A DNA stretch of 64,000 nucleotides, from NCBI RefSeq assembly GCF_027596085.1, contig NC_072450.1:28764947-28828946 (forward strand). The letters run 5' to 3'. Under the pieces are notes generated by a model. That model was not told the DNA's origin. It did no database searches and saw only the letters and a program-made list of their open reading frames with translations. This document shows, piece by piece, positions 1 through 24,930 of this stretch (its first letter is position 1; every line of letters starts with the position of its first letter). Source of the DNA: Anoplopoma fimbria (Eukaryota > Chordata > Actinopteri > Perciformes > Anoplopomatidae). The position numbers were made by a program, and so were the translations under genes.

Positions 1-877
1 TCAAGGAGAGCCGTTGTTCATAACAGCTGTAACATTGTTTGAAGGAATACCTGCACTGTGGTAAATGATTGCTGTGATATTTTTCCATCGTTTTATATTC
101 AAGCTGTTTCCCTTTCATATAAATAGTGAATTGTAGTGCTTACCTTACCACACACCTGTGCAAAATCTTCAACAAATATCACCGTCACAGATTTCTGAAC
201 AATTCTTCCTGCTCCATCATCGAAGTCTGGATCAGGTGGAAATAAGTGGACTGACCATTGATCATGTGGTGGTTAATGTGTACAAGACCATGGTTAATGA
301 TCATACACTAGTTAAATGAGCAATGTGTCCTTGCTTCCTTTTAGCCTGTAGTGCAAATTACTCTAATCTACACTGGAAAATACATAATCACATACAAGAA
401 TTTTATTTTCAGATTGACAAAAAAAAAGTGCTTTTTTTTCTCTCATATTTGTCAGTGTAGGCAAAAGATAAGATGGAATGTTTCAATAGCTTTAGTTCCG
501 TAATTTGTAGTTCTAATTTGTAGTTTTTGTAGTGGCAATGTATCATGGCTTAATTTCTCACCATATTTTACACGATATTACGTAAAAGTAATATGATGCT
601 ATCACACTCTCGTCAATCATCATTGTTGATGGAAATTCCATTTCAAGTGTGTGAACTAAAATCTTCATCATTCACCTTTAGGGTCATCAATAAGGTCTCT
701 TTTGCATATTGTTTGAATTATATGACTGGGGAAAATTGTGCATAGTTACTTCTTTAAGTCCTTCCTTGACATTTCATTTACCATAGCTTTGTATTTTCCT
801 ATTTGTGTTACCTTGCTTGTTCTATTTTTAATTTCATCTCTTTTTCCAATCTCAAATCAGGTCAGATATATTTATAC
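1..877. other. AT-rich intergenic stretch, nothing recognised
   Basis: There is no ORF of note, no splice-flanked coding exon and no repeat family that I recognise. The composition is AT-rich and unstructured apart from short A and T runs near 419-440. Confidence 0.5.
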
Positions 878-890
878 ATCACATACATTC

Positions 891-1435
891 TGTATTATTA
901 GCCTATTTTAATAATTAAACTTATCCAAAGCGTAGACATGTTTAAGGGTCACCCTTGTAAAATATTAAAATGTGACTAACTTTTACTAAAACCCATTTAA
1001 ATCCTCATCACTTTGAGAAGGAACAGGCTCCCCTATATAGCTGAACAAAGCTCAGTATAGTCAGAGTGATTGAAATTGAGCTAATCATTAGGAGCAGAAA
1101 TGCCAAATAAATTGTAAATTGTTTGCAATGGCGATATTGGTCAATGTACAGTACATTTTGTATTATTAGCCTATTTTAAGAATTAAACGTATCCAAAGCG
1201 TAGACATATTTAAGGGTCACCCTTATAACATATTAAAATGTGACTAACTTTTACTAAAACCCATTAAAATCCTCATCACTTTGAGTAGGAACAGGCTACC
1301 CTATATAGCTGAACAAAGCTCAATATAGTCAGAATGATTGAAATTGAGCTAATCATTAGGAGCATACATGCCAAGTATATTATTTCTCCTTTCAATTTTT
1401 GTTTGCAATGGCTATATTGGTCAATGTACAGTACA
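891..1435. repeat. 268-bp tandem duplication, two copies
   Basis: The block starting TGTATTATTAGCCTATTTTA at 891 recurs at 1159, a period of 268 bp. The two copies match almost base for base, including the shared segments AGCGTAGACAT, GTGACTAACTTTTACTAAAA and AGCTAATCATTAGGAGCA, with a few substitutions and small indels. The second copy runs directly into the MITE at 1427. No coding potential is visible. Confidence 0.85.
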
Positions 1436-1609
1436 GTCAAAAGTTTGGACACACCTTCTCATTCAATGGTTTTTCTTTATTTTTATTTTTATTTTTTTAA
1501 TTATGTGGTAAACAAACAAATGCTCAACAAACCAGAATATGTTTTAGATTTTAGATTCTTCAAAGTAGTTGAATGAGAAGGTGTGTCCAAACTTTTGACT
1601 GATACTGTA
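1427..1609. mobile_element. Palindromic MITE, Tc1-type termini
   Basis: The left end reads TACAGTACAGTCAAAAGTTT and continues GGACACACCTTCTCATTCAA. The right end is its near-perfect reverse complement, ending in TTTTGACTGATACTGTA. The arms are about 40 bp and the AT-rich centre about 100 bp, with no transposase. From memory, this AGTCAAAAGTTTGGACACACC terminus is common in fish as a Tc1-derived non-autonomous element. The element is flanked by TA-rich sequence. Confidence 0.75.
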
Positions 1610-2296
1610 TGTGTATATATATGTATATATGTATGTGTATATATATGTGTATGTATGTGTATATATGTATATATATGTATAAACTGTATATGTCACTTTT
1701 GACTGGTTCTGTATGTGTATATATATGTATATATGTATGTGTATATATATGTGTATGTATGTGTATATATATATGTATATACTGTATATGTCACTTTTGA
1801 CTGGTACTGTATGTGTGTATATATATGTATATATGTATGTATATATATGTGTATGTATGTGTATATATATGTATATATGTATATACTGTATGTATTTTGA
1901 CTGGTATGTATGTGTATTTATGTGTGTATATATGTATATATGTACAAAATGTATATCTCACTTTTGACTGGTACTGTATGTGTATATATATATATATATG
2001 TGTATATATATATGTGTATATATATATGTATGTATATGTATATATATGTAACTATGGTACTGTATGTGTATATATATATGTATTTATGTGTGTATATATG
2101 TATATATATGTATATACTGTATATATAACTTTTGACTGGTACTGTATGTGTATATATATGTATATATGTATGTGTATATATATGTGTGTATGTATGTGTA
2201 TATATGTATATATATGTATAAACTGTATATGTAACTTTTGACTGGTACTGTATGTGTATATATATGTATTTATGTATGTGTATATATATGTGTAAT
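1591..2296. repeat. TATATG-rich minisatellite, about eight units
   Basis: The motif ACTTTTGACTGGTACTGTAT (or a close variant) recurs at about 1591, 1695, 1793, 1893, 1960, 2051, 2128 and 2234. Each copy is followed by TATATG/TGTATG simple sequence. Unit lengths vary from 67 to 106 bp. The motif is the right terminus of the adjacent MITE, so the array seems to have expanded from the MITE end. The long Tyr/Ile/Cys/Met-rich ORFs across it are low-complexity artefacts. Confidence 0.8.
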
Positions 2297-2297
2297 C

Positions 2298-2710
2298 TAA
2301 AATGGCACTCAAACCCCTAAAAGCACCGAAAATGCAACGCGGTGTTTTTACGAGCAGCACCTGAAGGCAGCACCGGGCGAACCCTTCAATCACCGGCCCG
2401 CGTCGGTCACCTGACCATAAACTCCAAGTCACGTGACTGATATTCCATCCTCGCCATTTTGCAATGTGGAGAAAGAGAGAGAGAGAGAGTGAGAGAGAGA
2501 GAGAGAGTGGGGCCACTTTTTTATTTTTATGGCTGACGAATAAAACAAAGCAGAGTTTATGTGTTGAGGACAAAGAGCGTCGAGCCTTCCCGTGTCAGTG
2601 AGTACGTCTTCATTAAAACGCAGCCGCGCGCTCTTCTCCGTCACACATTAACCGACGCGATCATTAACACGTCCATGTGTGGTACACTGCTAGCTCTGTG
2701 TGGGACTCGT

Positions 2711-2754
<44 letters not shown>

Positions 2755-2760
2755 AGCAGG
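2298..2760 (+). promoter_or_regulatory. Candidate promoter and non-coding first exon of znf507
   Basis: This is a locally CpG-rich island in AT-rich DNA, about 2.2 kb upstream of the znf507 start codon. It contains the palindrome GTCACGTGAC at 2428-2437 (a consensus E-box, CACGTG at 2430-2435) and YY1-like AAAATGGC and GCCATTTTG sites. A consensus donor, GTGAGT, lies at 2598. A GA repeat (2470-2507) and a (GT)n run (about 2716-2750) flank the core. The acceptor just before the znf507 ATG means an upstream non-coding exon must exist, and this is the best place for it. The TSS is inferred. Confidence 0.45.
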
Positions 2761-2975
2761 CAGAACGCTAACGAGGAAGCCAAGAGTGCTGCCTCTTTTA
2801 CTCAAATGTCGTTTTTTTTTGTCCGTCATGTGAACACCTCTTGATCACAGGTGGAGCACACAGAGGTCCAGAGAGAGGCCGCACCGACCACAGGCCCAGC
2901 TTGTGTCTGTGCCAGTGGAGGGATCTGAGGTGGCTCATTTGTGCAGATGTCCAATGTTTTCTAATAGAAGAAGGC

Positions 2976-3012
<37 letters not shown>

Positions 3013-4959
3013 GCTGCTTGACTTTACTCTCAGTGACACCAGGCCAGTTTCCCCCCTTGTAGCTCCACTCCACTGACAGACTGGGCCAGTCCTTCTCCAA
3101 ACATGTGTCTCCTACTGTTTTGATGAGGTCATGCACAGAAGCGGAAGTAGGAGAAAAGAGGAAAGTGATTTTTGTGTGGTCAGAAAAAAGAGGGAAGTTT
3201 TGGATGTGAAGAGATCAAATTAAAACAAAAACTGAATTTAACCACAGGAGTTGTCACCATTTCCCATTTTAGGTTAGTTTGTAAACAGATGCACGTGGGG
3301 GGGGGGGACTTGTTTGACAGGGCTAATCATGAGTGAGTTAAGCTGTCACACTTGGCTTTGGGCTGCTTCTCTTTTCTTCTGCACAGACAATCCCCTCACT
3401 GAAACACACTGCAGAGCAAAGGGACAGCGTGTTCAAACAGATGTTGACAGCTGTCCTGGGCCAGACATTGTCCTCGTTTCCTTACCTTTTTTTTTTTTTT
3501 AAACACAAAATGCAGAGCTGAAATGAAATCCTTAACCCCATGCTCGGTCCTCACAATACTATAAAACATGCATTAGCAACACATTCTACGCTTACAGTTC
3601 ACTGATGCAACGTGTGTTTGCAATCGTTTCCCCTTATCTTAAGGTCATTACCTGGTTTAGCAGTACAGCAACATAAGTGCTTATTACTTTACCACCACTG
3701 CCATACATTTCACATGCGCAGTTTGTAATGTAATGCAGGTATACAAAAAGAGAAAAATACATGCAGTTCCTTTCTGTTTTCCTCTTTATTACCACTCTAT
3801 TAAAGTAGTGTAACTAGTGGTAGACACAGAGAGGAACTCAGTCATTATTTTGTCTTGTATGGATGTATGGATAGTGTGATATGTCACTAGATGTCCTATA
3901 TTTGTATTATTGTTCTATCTTAATATTGATTGAGTTGAGATCTGAGTGTTGTCTTCTCCTGGTTTAAAATACCTCATTACAGTAAAGTGATGTGATTTTC
4001 TGAACTTGCCAGACTGTAGCTGTTCTATCATTTGCCTTTTTTCCAATTTATGTTAGTCATTATATCCACAAATCTGATGATCATCTATCAAAACATTAAT
4101 AGTTTTAATATCTTTTGCAGCGCCAATAGTCAACCCCTCAATATTCTTGTAAAATTGATATCAAGGCATTGGATCTAAAATATTGTGATGTTTGATTTGG
4201 TCCATATCTTCCAGCCATTGTGTTAAGTCAGGCTGTAGGCTACGTTATTTATGTCAACAGTACTTTTTTATTCTTCGTCTCTTTAAATACGGAGCATCAC
4301 ATTTTGACTGTTGTCCACCCCATTTAGATACAAATGTTGAAGTTGAGACAAAAAAAAGTTAAAACAGACCTCTGAGTCACAGACTATTCTTTTAACTGGC
4401 TTCTAGAGAAACGTAATATTGAAAATATCTAATATTAGTAACGCTGTTTTTTTACTGATTATTCAATAGTGAACATAAATGTTTGGACAGCTGTTTTGAT
4501 AATCATAATATTTATGAAACATCCATAAATTCCATCTATTCAAATGTGATGACTGGCTGCGTTTGTCCCTTTTTTTATATAATTGTAAGTTAGTTAAGAG
4601 TAAGTTTGAGTTTTGGAGTGGACAAAATAAGCAAGTCACTTTGGCATTCCACTGTTTTCTAGTGTTTCAAAGGCAGAATGAATAAGAGCAGGAAAAAAAC
4701 ATTTAAGGAAACTGTATACAGAAAATCTGTTACAATAGATTGTTTAGATTGTTATCCTACATTTAAAAAAATCTAATTGTTTGTTTGAGTTTAAGTGTCC
4801 TCCTGACGTAGATACAATTCTGGAGGAACATTTCGATATTGCATTTTTAAAAAAAAAAATATCTGTATTCGTATCATTAAAAAAAAGGGATCACATCTGT
4901 TTAAATCAAGTACCACAGAGCACCAACCAGTTTTTCCTTTCTTCCCTGCTGTCTGCCAG
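2761..4959 (+). other. Probable 5' intron of znf507
   Basis: This stretch lies between the CpG-rich region and the coding exon. It holds an (ATT)n microsatellite at about 2978-3012, a G run near 3298-3307, a T run near 3487-3500 and otherwise AT-rich sequence. No additional exon or repeat family is recognisable. Confidence 0.4.
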
Positions 4960-4962
4960 GTC

Positions 4963-18421
<13,459 letters not shown>

Positions 18422-21400
18422 GACTGCCCCCCCCCCCCCCTCCCCTCCTTATATTAACACTGACAACTCACAATGAGCTGCTGCTTAAACATTTCACATC
18501 TACTCTTCTTTAGTATCGTCATGTGACAGCTTGTCCTCCGGTCCGGTCGGGTTGTGATGTCAAAGGTGTGAGGCTGCGGTTGCTTCTGTTCAAAGCAAAA
18601 AAAAAAACCTTGTTAAGGGAAAATGATGAAATAATTTTTCTGAGCGGCATATCCTTTTGAAAGGAATGTTTAAAAGAAATATAAGAAATAAAAAACGTTA
18701 GTGTCACATAATTGACATTAAAGAGGCCACAACATTTTGTGGCCGTAGGGAAGTGATTTTCGTTTTCAAGGGACAAGCCCCGAGCTCTAACCCTAGTTTA
18801 TTTTTCAATACACAGGGACAAGTTCATACCTCAGAAAAACCATACGACCCCTCACCAGAAATGGAAACAAAAAAAATTCACATATTTTCCAGTCTAATTA
18901 TATAGTTTGACCATAAGGCAGCTCTTTTATTGCTACTGTAATATTTAATGTATTTGATCTGCGACGGCTGTGTCCTAGTTCAGGAGGTACATGTGCAAAC
19001 TCACAGATGCCTAAAGGCATGTATCACAGCTTGAATATGATTTTAATATTTATCAGTTTTGTTTTTTTTATGCATGTTTCCGTTTATGCCAAGTTAAATC
19101 GGCAAATGTTATTAATTATTATTATTATTATTTGCGTCTCTCTCGTATGACTGTGTAATTTGACTCGTTGGATCAGAAAATTAGCGTCTTCAGAGGAGAC
19201 GGTTCTCGTTCTCAAAAGGAGGAAGTTGGAAGTTGACCAGAGCAAAGTTGATGATTGTAGAGGGACAGAGGTGATGGTTTAATAGTTGACAAAAGGAATG
19301 ATCAAAAGGGAAGTCTGCGTACGTAGGGCTGTTATTTCAAAATAAAGGTCCCTCGATCCTTTAAAGCAGGAATGTGTTGTATCCAATCTCATGTTTTCAC
19401 TTGTGATTGTGGTGCTAGGCTCACTTAAAGAGTTGGCATTAAATATATAGTCTGTTCTTTTTTTAGCCCATGCAATTTATCCTGTGTATATAATAACATT
19501 TTTTTTTATAATGACCTTTTTGCTCTTTTCTGTCAGTGTTTTTTAAAATACATACTCTAGTGTCAAACGCAAACATGGAATGACTGCTGTCCCAGCTAAC
19601 ACGAACACGCCTGAAATATGAAGACAGGGATGTGAAAGTACAGTTTTTGGCGGCGACACATCTCTTTAAGGTTTATTGGCACACAGTCCTGCCGTGTGCT
19701 CTCATGAGATTGACCGGAAGCAGGAGTGTAATATAATGACTGCCGCTCTGATATGGAAACACTCAACTCAGCACAGTGTAATGTGGGTAAATTGGAAACT
19801 TCGATCAATGCGGGCTTCGTGTTAACAGTGATGGATGGTCTAGCTGTGTTGGAAGTTATTTTTCACACAGGATGAACGGCAGGAAGTGGCTTTTTTTTTT
19901 TTTTTCCTGGAAGGAGAAAAATTCTACCCTAATCTCTCATATGATGCAGAAAACACCTGTTTGACTGTAAAGGAAAGATTACTGAAGCCGACCTGACGAT
20001 CTAGTCACCCAGATGTTAGATGTTAGGAACAACCAATGTATGTCTCGCTTTTTAAAGGGTTAGCCACCCAAAAAGATGATCACCAAAAAAAAAACCAATC
20101 AGTTTAATCAATGCTACATTTAAAATCACCGCTTTACCTTGCTGTCCGACAGTCCTTTCTGATGGGGATGTGAAGCCGTTCTAGCCATCTATGCTCTCTT
20201 CAAATTCACATGACTCCATTGACAAAAGCAGTAACTTTACCTTGCAGATCACAGAAAGTTTAAAGCAACAAAGTCCGACAATGCCACAAACTGACCGATC
20301 GAGGCAGCAGTATATCAGCAACTCTCATGTTCTGTGCGGTAGGAATGTCTGTTTTTGTAAAGGGAGTCTGGTGGCTTAGAGTAGATAGCAGCTTTAACTG
20401 AGAAAAGACTGTGTGACAGCAAAGTAAAGCATGAAACTTCAACTGATTGGGGTGTTTAACTGATGGGTTTATTTTAGTTGTTATACATTTCTTTCACTCA
20501 TGTCTCCTGTCTGTTTGTCCAAACCCCATCTACTGTAGGTAATGCACTGACTATGGATAAGAAGCTCATTCAACCCTTCTTGAAAAAGCCAAGCTATCCC
20601 TTTAATGTCGATTAATTTCAAACATGTCTGGACACGATTGCTGTGATTGGAAACCCGTCAAAACAATGACATTTACAGAGAATTTGTATTTATTCTTTTA
20701 AGCCCCATATAATGTATAATGCAAATCCATAATGCACTCATCAGTATGTCATCCACATAGACAAAGGCTGAAGAAATGAAGTATATCCATATTCCATCGA
20801 TACTCCATCTGACACAGCAGCTTGAAACTGTGTCTAAATGTGTGTGTGTGTGCAGCGTAGTGGGTAAAACAAAATTCAATCTTAACCTAAAAGACCTGGC
20901 CTGGGATTTTCATTATCATAGCAGGTAATTATTGTCTGCATTTTTAATTTAAAACTCTACATGGCAAAAATGAGGGCAGTTAGTGAATTGGCCCTTCAGT
21001 GCTCGTCCTGTCTGATTGACCAGACGGGCATGTAAATGAGCAGTGAGCAGTTTACAGCCTGACCTGCTGTAACTATCATAGTTGTGACAAAGTTTTCTTT
21101 TGCATTGAGGGGTTATCAATATGTCGGGTGCACACCTTTGTTTTACTTTTGATGCAGATAAAGTGCTTTAGAGAATCTGGCTAAACTGTTGGTTTTTCTA
21201 TAACTTGTGTGATCGTCTTGCCCTGTGGTGCTTTGTGGTGGGTTAGAAAATATATATATATTTTTTCCCCAATATATTTTGTTGTCTTCAACAAATCCCA
21301 TTAAAAGACCAAAACCAACATCTAATTAGTTCATCTGACAATAATCGCAGCCTCCCTACCTTGTCTATGGCACCAGCACAATTGCATTTAATACGATGAA

Positions 21401-23051
21401 CACATAACTTTTTCATAAATTTTTTAAATAGCGGACATTTCTAATAACAGTTTGAAAATGAAGGTTTTTGTATGACGTTACTGGAACAAGCTCTAAATAG
21501 CGCATTTGTTGGGGACTATTTTTAGCGGTGCATTAATCCTCATTTTGGTGTGGTAGTGAGTCTTTCCGGCACCAGTAAGTGAGAACTACTGGACGGTAGT
21601 AGGATACATTCTTTGTGGGTGTTGGTCTTTTCATGAGAGTTGTTGGAAGAAAAAAACCTGTATATTCTAGCACTTGTCCTTAATTTGGTGCATACAGTTT
21701 TATCATAGGCCAAAGCTACAAAAATAGCATTGCATCCTAGTAGTAATACATTCACTGAACTCTGTAACTGTAAAGCATATGTGTTAATTGTGAATAACAC
21801 AATAACTTTAATAGCAAACCAAGCACCTCAGTGTCAGCCAGACCTAGATAAATAACATACCCTGTTATACTGAGTTGTGATTACACCATAGTTCTTGATA
21901 ATATTTCAAGTAAAAAGCAATCATTTCAGATACTTTTTAAATGTTAGCATAACAAGTGAAGACAAAAAACATCTTGCGATTGTGTTGGTGTGAATGTAAG
22001 ACACAAATTTCAAGAGTGTGGCAGCACAGGCAGCACTTTCAGAGCGTTCGCCACAGTTCCCTTTCCCTCAGTCGGTTTTAATTCACACCACGAGTAAAGA
22101 ACTCATACTTTGTGCCATATTAGTTTATTTGTAGGCAAATTATTTATTGTGCCTTTTGGTTCGAGGTATCATTTATGTTCAAACTAGAATTATTTTGCCA
22201 AAACATCAGCAACATATTTAATTCAATTAATCAAAATTTTTGATTTGGGCACAGATCGGTCAGCCAGTTGTATTGAGGTGAATTATTGTGGATTGTATTA
22301 CACCTCAGCATGTTTTCCATTGGGGCAAATCCCCATTTTCTTTTTATTCAGTTTTTGGGGACACAGAAACAACAATAAACCAAGTATGTGAAACAGCTCT
22401 TTATTTTTTAAATGCTAGCTATTTAACCTATTAATGAGCTCAAATACTTTCCTACTGTTAGTTTGTACATATTGTAGATCAATACTGCAGAACTTTGAAA
22501 CTGACTTTTTTTTTAAAAATAAAACCTCTATTTTTTAATGATCTTGTAAAAAAAAAAAAGAAAAAAAAACTGGCACAAAAAAATTTGATTAAATTTTGAC
22601 TCTGGTCTTATTTCTTTTCTGTATATTTAAGAGAGTTTGTTGTTTTAAGAAAAACACAGCAAAATGAGCTGCGTGCATTTTAACCAAAAGAAGGTGGGTA
22701 TAACAAGATAAAACATGTCTGTCCTAAACAGCCATTTTTTTTTTTTGGGATCATATTCAATTTTGTACTGAGGTTCAACATGGAATTGTTTGAGACAGCA
22801 GTGTGACACTTGCTTTATGTTTATTTATTTGTAGAACATCATAGGCAGTATTATGTCACCACTTTGCCATTGTATTTTTGGTAATAAAGACTGAGAAGTA
22901 AATGACTGCTTTTTTTCTCTGGTAATGTTTGTGAGATGATGGAATACCTCTGAAGGATGTTGCTGCCAAAATATTTCACTATAAATTGAAAAAAAAAATG
23001 AATGTGATATATATGTATATATATTGATGGTATTATGGCATGTCCAATAAA
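18422..23051 (+). other. znf507: Probable long 3' UTR of znf507
   Basis: About 4.6 kb of AT-rich DNA without coding exons or clear transposons, directly after the stop. Candidate poly(A) signals are AATAAA at 19341-19346, 22518-22523 and 23046-23051; the last, in CCAATAAATTTGACTCC, looks the most typical. Which is used cannot be read from sequence alone. LINE sequence begins about 470 bp after the last one. Confidence 0.4.
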
Positions 23052-23519
23052 TTTGACTCCAGCTCTCATAACACTATGAATTTACACAGAGCAAGACCAC
23101 ATTTAAGAATAGATAAATAGAAATACAGTTGAACACAGATCAGACATGAGGTGTGTAAGGTTCCCCACGCATGCACAACTTGAACACGGAATACTGTTAT
23201 AAAACTTTATTATATAAGTACAGTGTGAGAAATTAAAACATTCTTCTCCTTGCTATTTCTTTACACATCATTACACAGGAGTGAGGTTAGATTTTATCTT
23301 TGGACAAGGTTAAAGTAATCCAGAGAGCATCTCATTGCACTCTCAGTGCGAGACTGTTTGCAAGGTTAGTGTATTGAGGTTAGAGCACAGAAACTCTAGT
23401 CAGACAAAGAATATGTGAAAACATTTTACATAATAAAATGGTACAAATTGTCAGTTTTGTGTGATAAAATGGGCCAGTAATTGGGTCCCATCTAGACACC
23501 AATGGGCTGTATGGCGTCG

Positions 23520-24930
23520 TACAACACCTCCTTCCTACCTCCACCAGAACAACCTCTTGGACCCCCACCAGTCCGGGTTCAAGGTGTGTCACTCGTCAGA
23601 GACGGCCCTCCTTGCGGTGACAGAGTCGCTTCATGCGGCGAGAGCAAACTCTCTCTCCTCTGTCCTGATTCTCCTGGACCTGTCAGCGGCGTTTGACACG
23701 GTGAACCACCAGATCCTCCTCTCCACCCTCGAGGGGATGGGCGTCTCAGGCTCTGCACTCTCCCTGTTTGCATCCTACCTGACAGGCCGATCCTACCAGG
23801 TGACATGGAGAGGGGCCGTGTCGGAACCACGCATGCTGACTACGGGGGTCCCACAAGGCTCAGTTCTGGGCCCCCTTCTCTTCTCGCTCTACACAACATC
23901 TCTGGGTTCTGTTATTCGCTCGCATGACTTCTCTTACCATTGTTATGCCGATGACACCCAGCTGGTCTTGTCTTTTCCTCCCGGTGACACCCAAGTGGAG
24001 GCACGCATTGCTGCGTGCTTGGCTGACATCTCGAAGTGGATGGCGACACACCACCTGAAGCTCAACCTGGACAAAACCGAGCTACTGTTCTCCCGGGGAA
24101 GGGCTGCCCGCACCGAGACCTGTCCATCACCATTGATGATGCCGTAGTGATGCCAACTCGGACTGCAAGGAATCTGGGTGTGACCCTGGGCGACCAACTG
24201 TCGTTCTCAGCAAACATTGCATCGGTCACACGCTCCTGCCGATTCCTCCTCTACAACATCAGGAGGATTCGCCCCTTCCTCACTGACGAGACGGCGCAGG
24301 TGCTCATCCAGGCTCTGGTCATCTCCCGCCTGGACTACTGCAACTCACTACTTGCCGGAGCCCCGGCGTCGGCCATCAGACCTCTGGAGCTTGTCCAGAA
24401 AGCTGCAGCACGTCTGGTGTTCAATCGCCCCAAGTTCTCTCACACAACTTCCCTTCTCCGTTCTCTACACTGGCTCCCTGTAAGAGCTCGCATCCAGTTT
24501 AAGACTCTGGTGCTAGCCTACAGAGCAGCGAAAGGAACAGCTCCTTCCTATCTCCAGGCCTTGGTCAAGCCCTACACCCCCGCCCGACCACTTCGCTCTG
24601 CTGCCTCGGGGCGATTGGTTGCCCCGTCGCTCAGAGGTCCCTGCGGCCGATCCACCCGGTCACAGCTTTTCTCTGTCCTGGCCCCTCAGTGGTGGAATGA
24701 ACTCCCCACCGACGTCAGGACAGCAGAGTCACTGCCCATCTTTAGGCGCAGACTGAAAACTCACCTCTTCAAGAAGTACTACCCTGAGTCTTCCTCGTAG
24801 CATTTATTGCATTCGTATTAGTTGTTGCACTTACTGTATTCGTATCAGTTCGCTGCACTTATTGAATTCGTATTTGTTTACTGCACTTATCCTATTCGTA
24901 GTAGTTTGTAGCACTTATTATATTCGTATT
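23520..24930 (+). mobile_element. L2-like LINE, 5'-truncated, 5' part of a split copy
   Basis: It encodes the C-terminal half of a non-LTR reverse transcriptase. One frame (to 24147) carries LLDLSAAFDTVNH, GVPQGSVLGPLLFSLY and the catalytic YADDT motif. The frame shifts near 24100 and continues in the next frame to 24800 with the thumb and C-terminal region, ending RRRLKTHLFKKYY. No endonuclease is present. The 3' UTR has degenerate GCACTTA..TATTCGTATT repeats and breaks off at 24930, where a second LINE is inserted; the tail resumes at 27671. Confidence 0.85.

Noticed and set aside
1609..2241. Overlapping ORFs rich in Met, Tyr, Ile, Cys and Val
   Set aside because: They are translations of the TATATG minisatellite; low-complexity with no start or splice context.
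23461..24800. Telomerase-like or other host reverse transcriptase
   Set aside because: The sequence matches repeated LINE RT with an L2-type 3' tail and a frame break.
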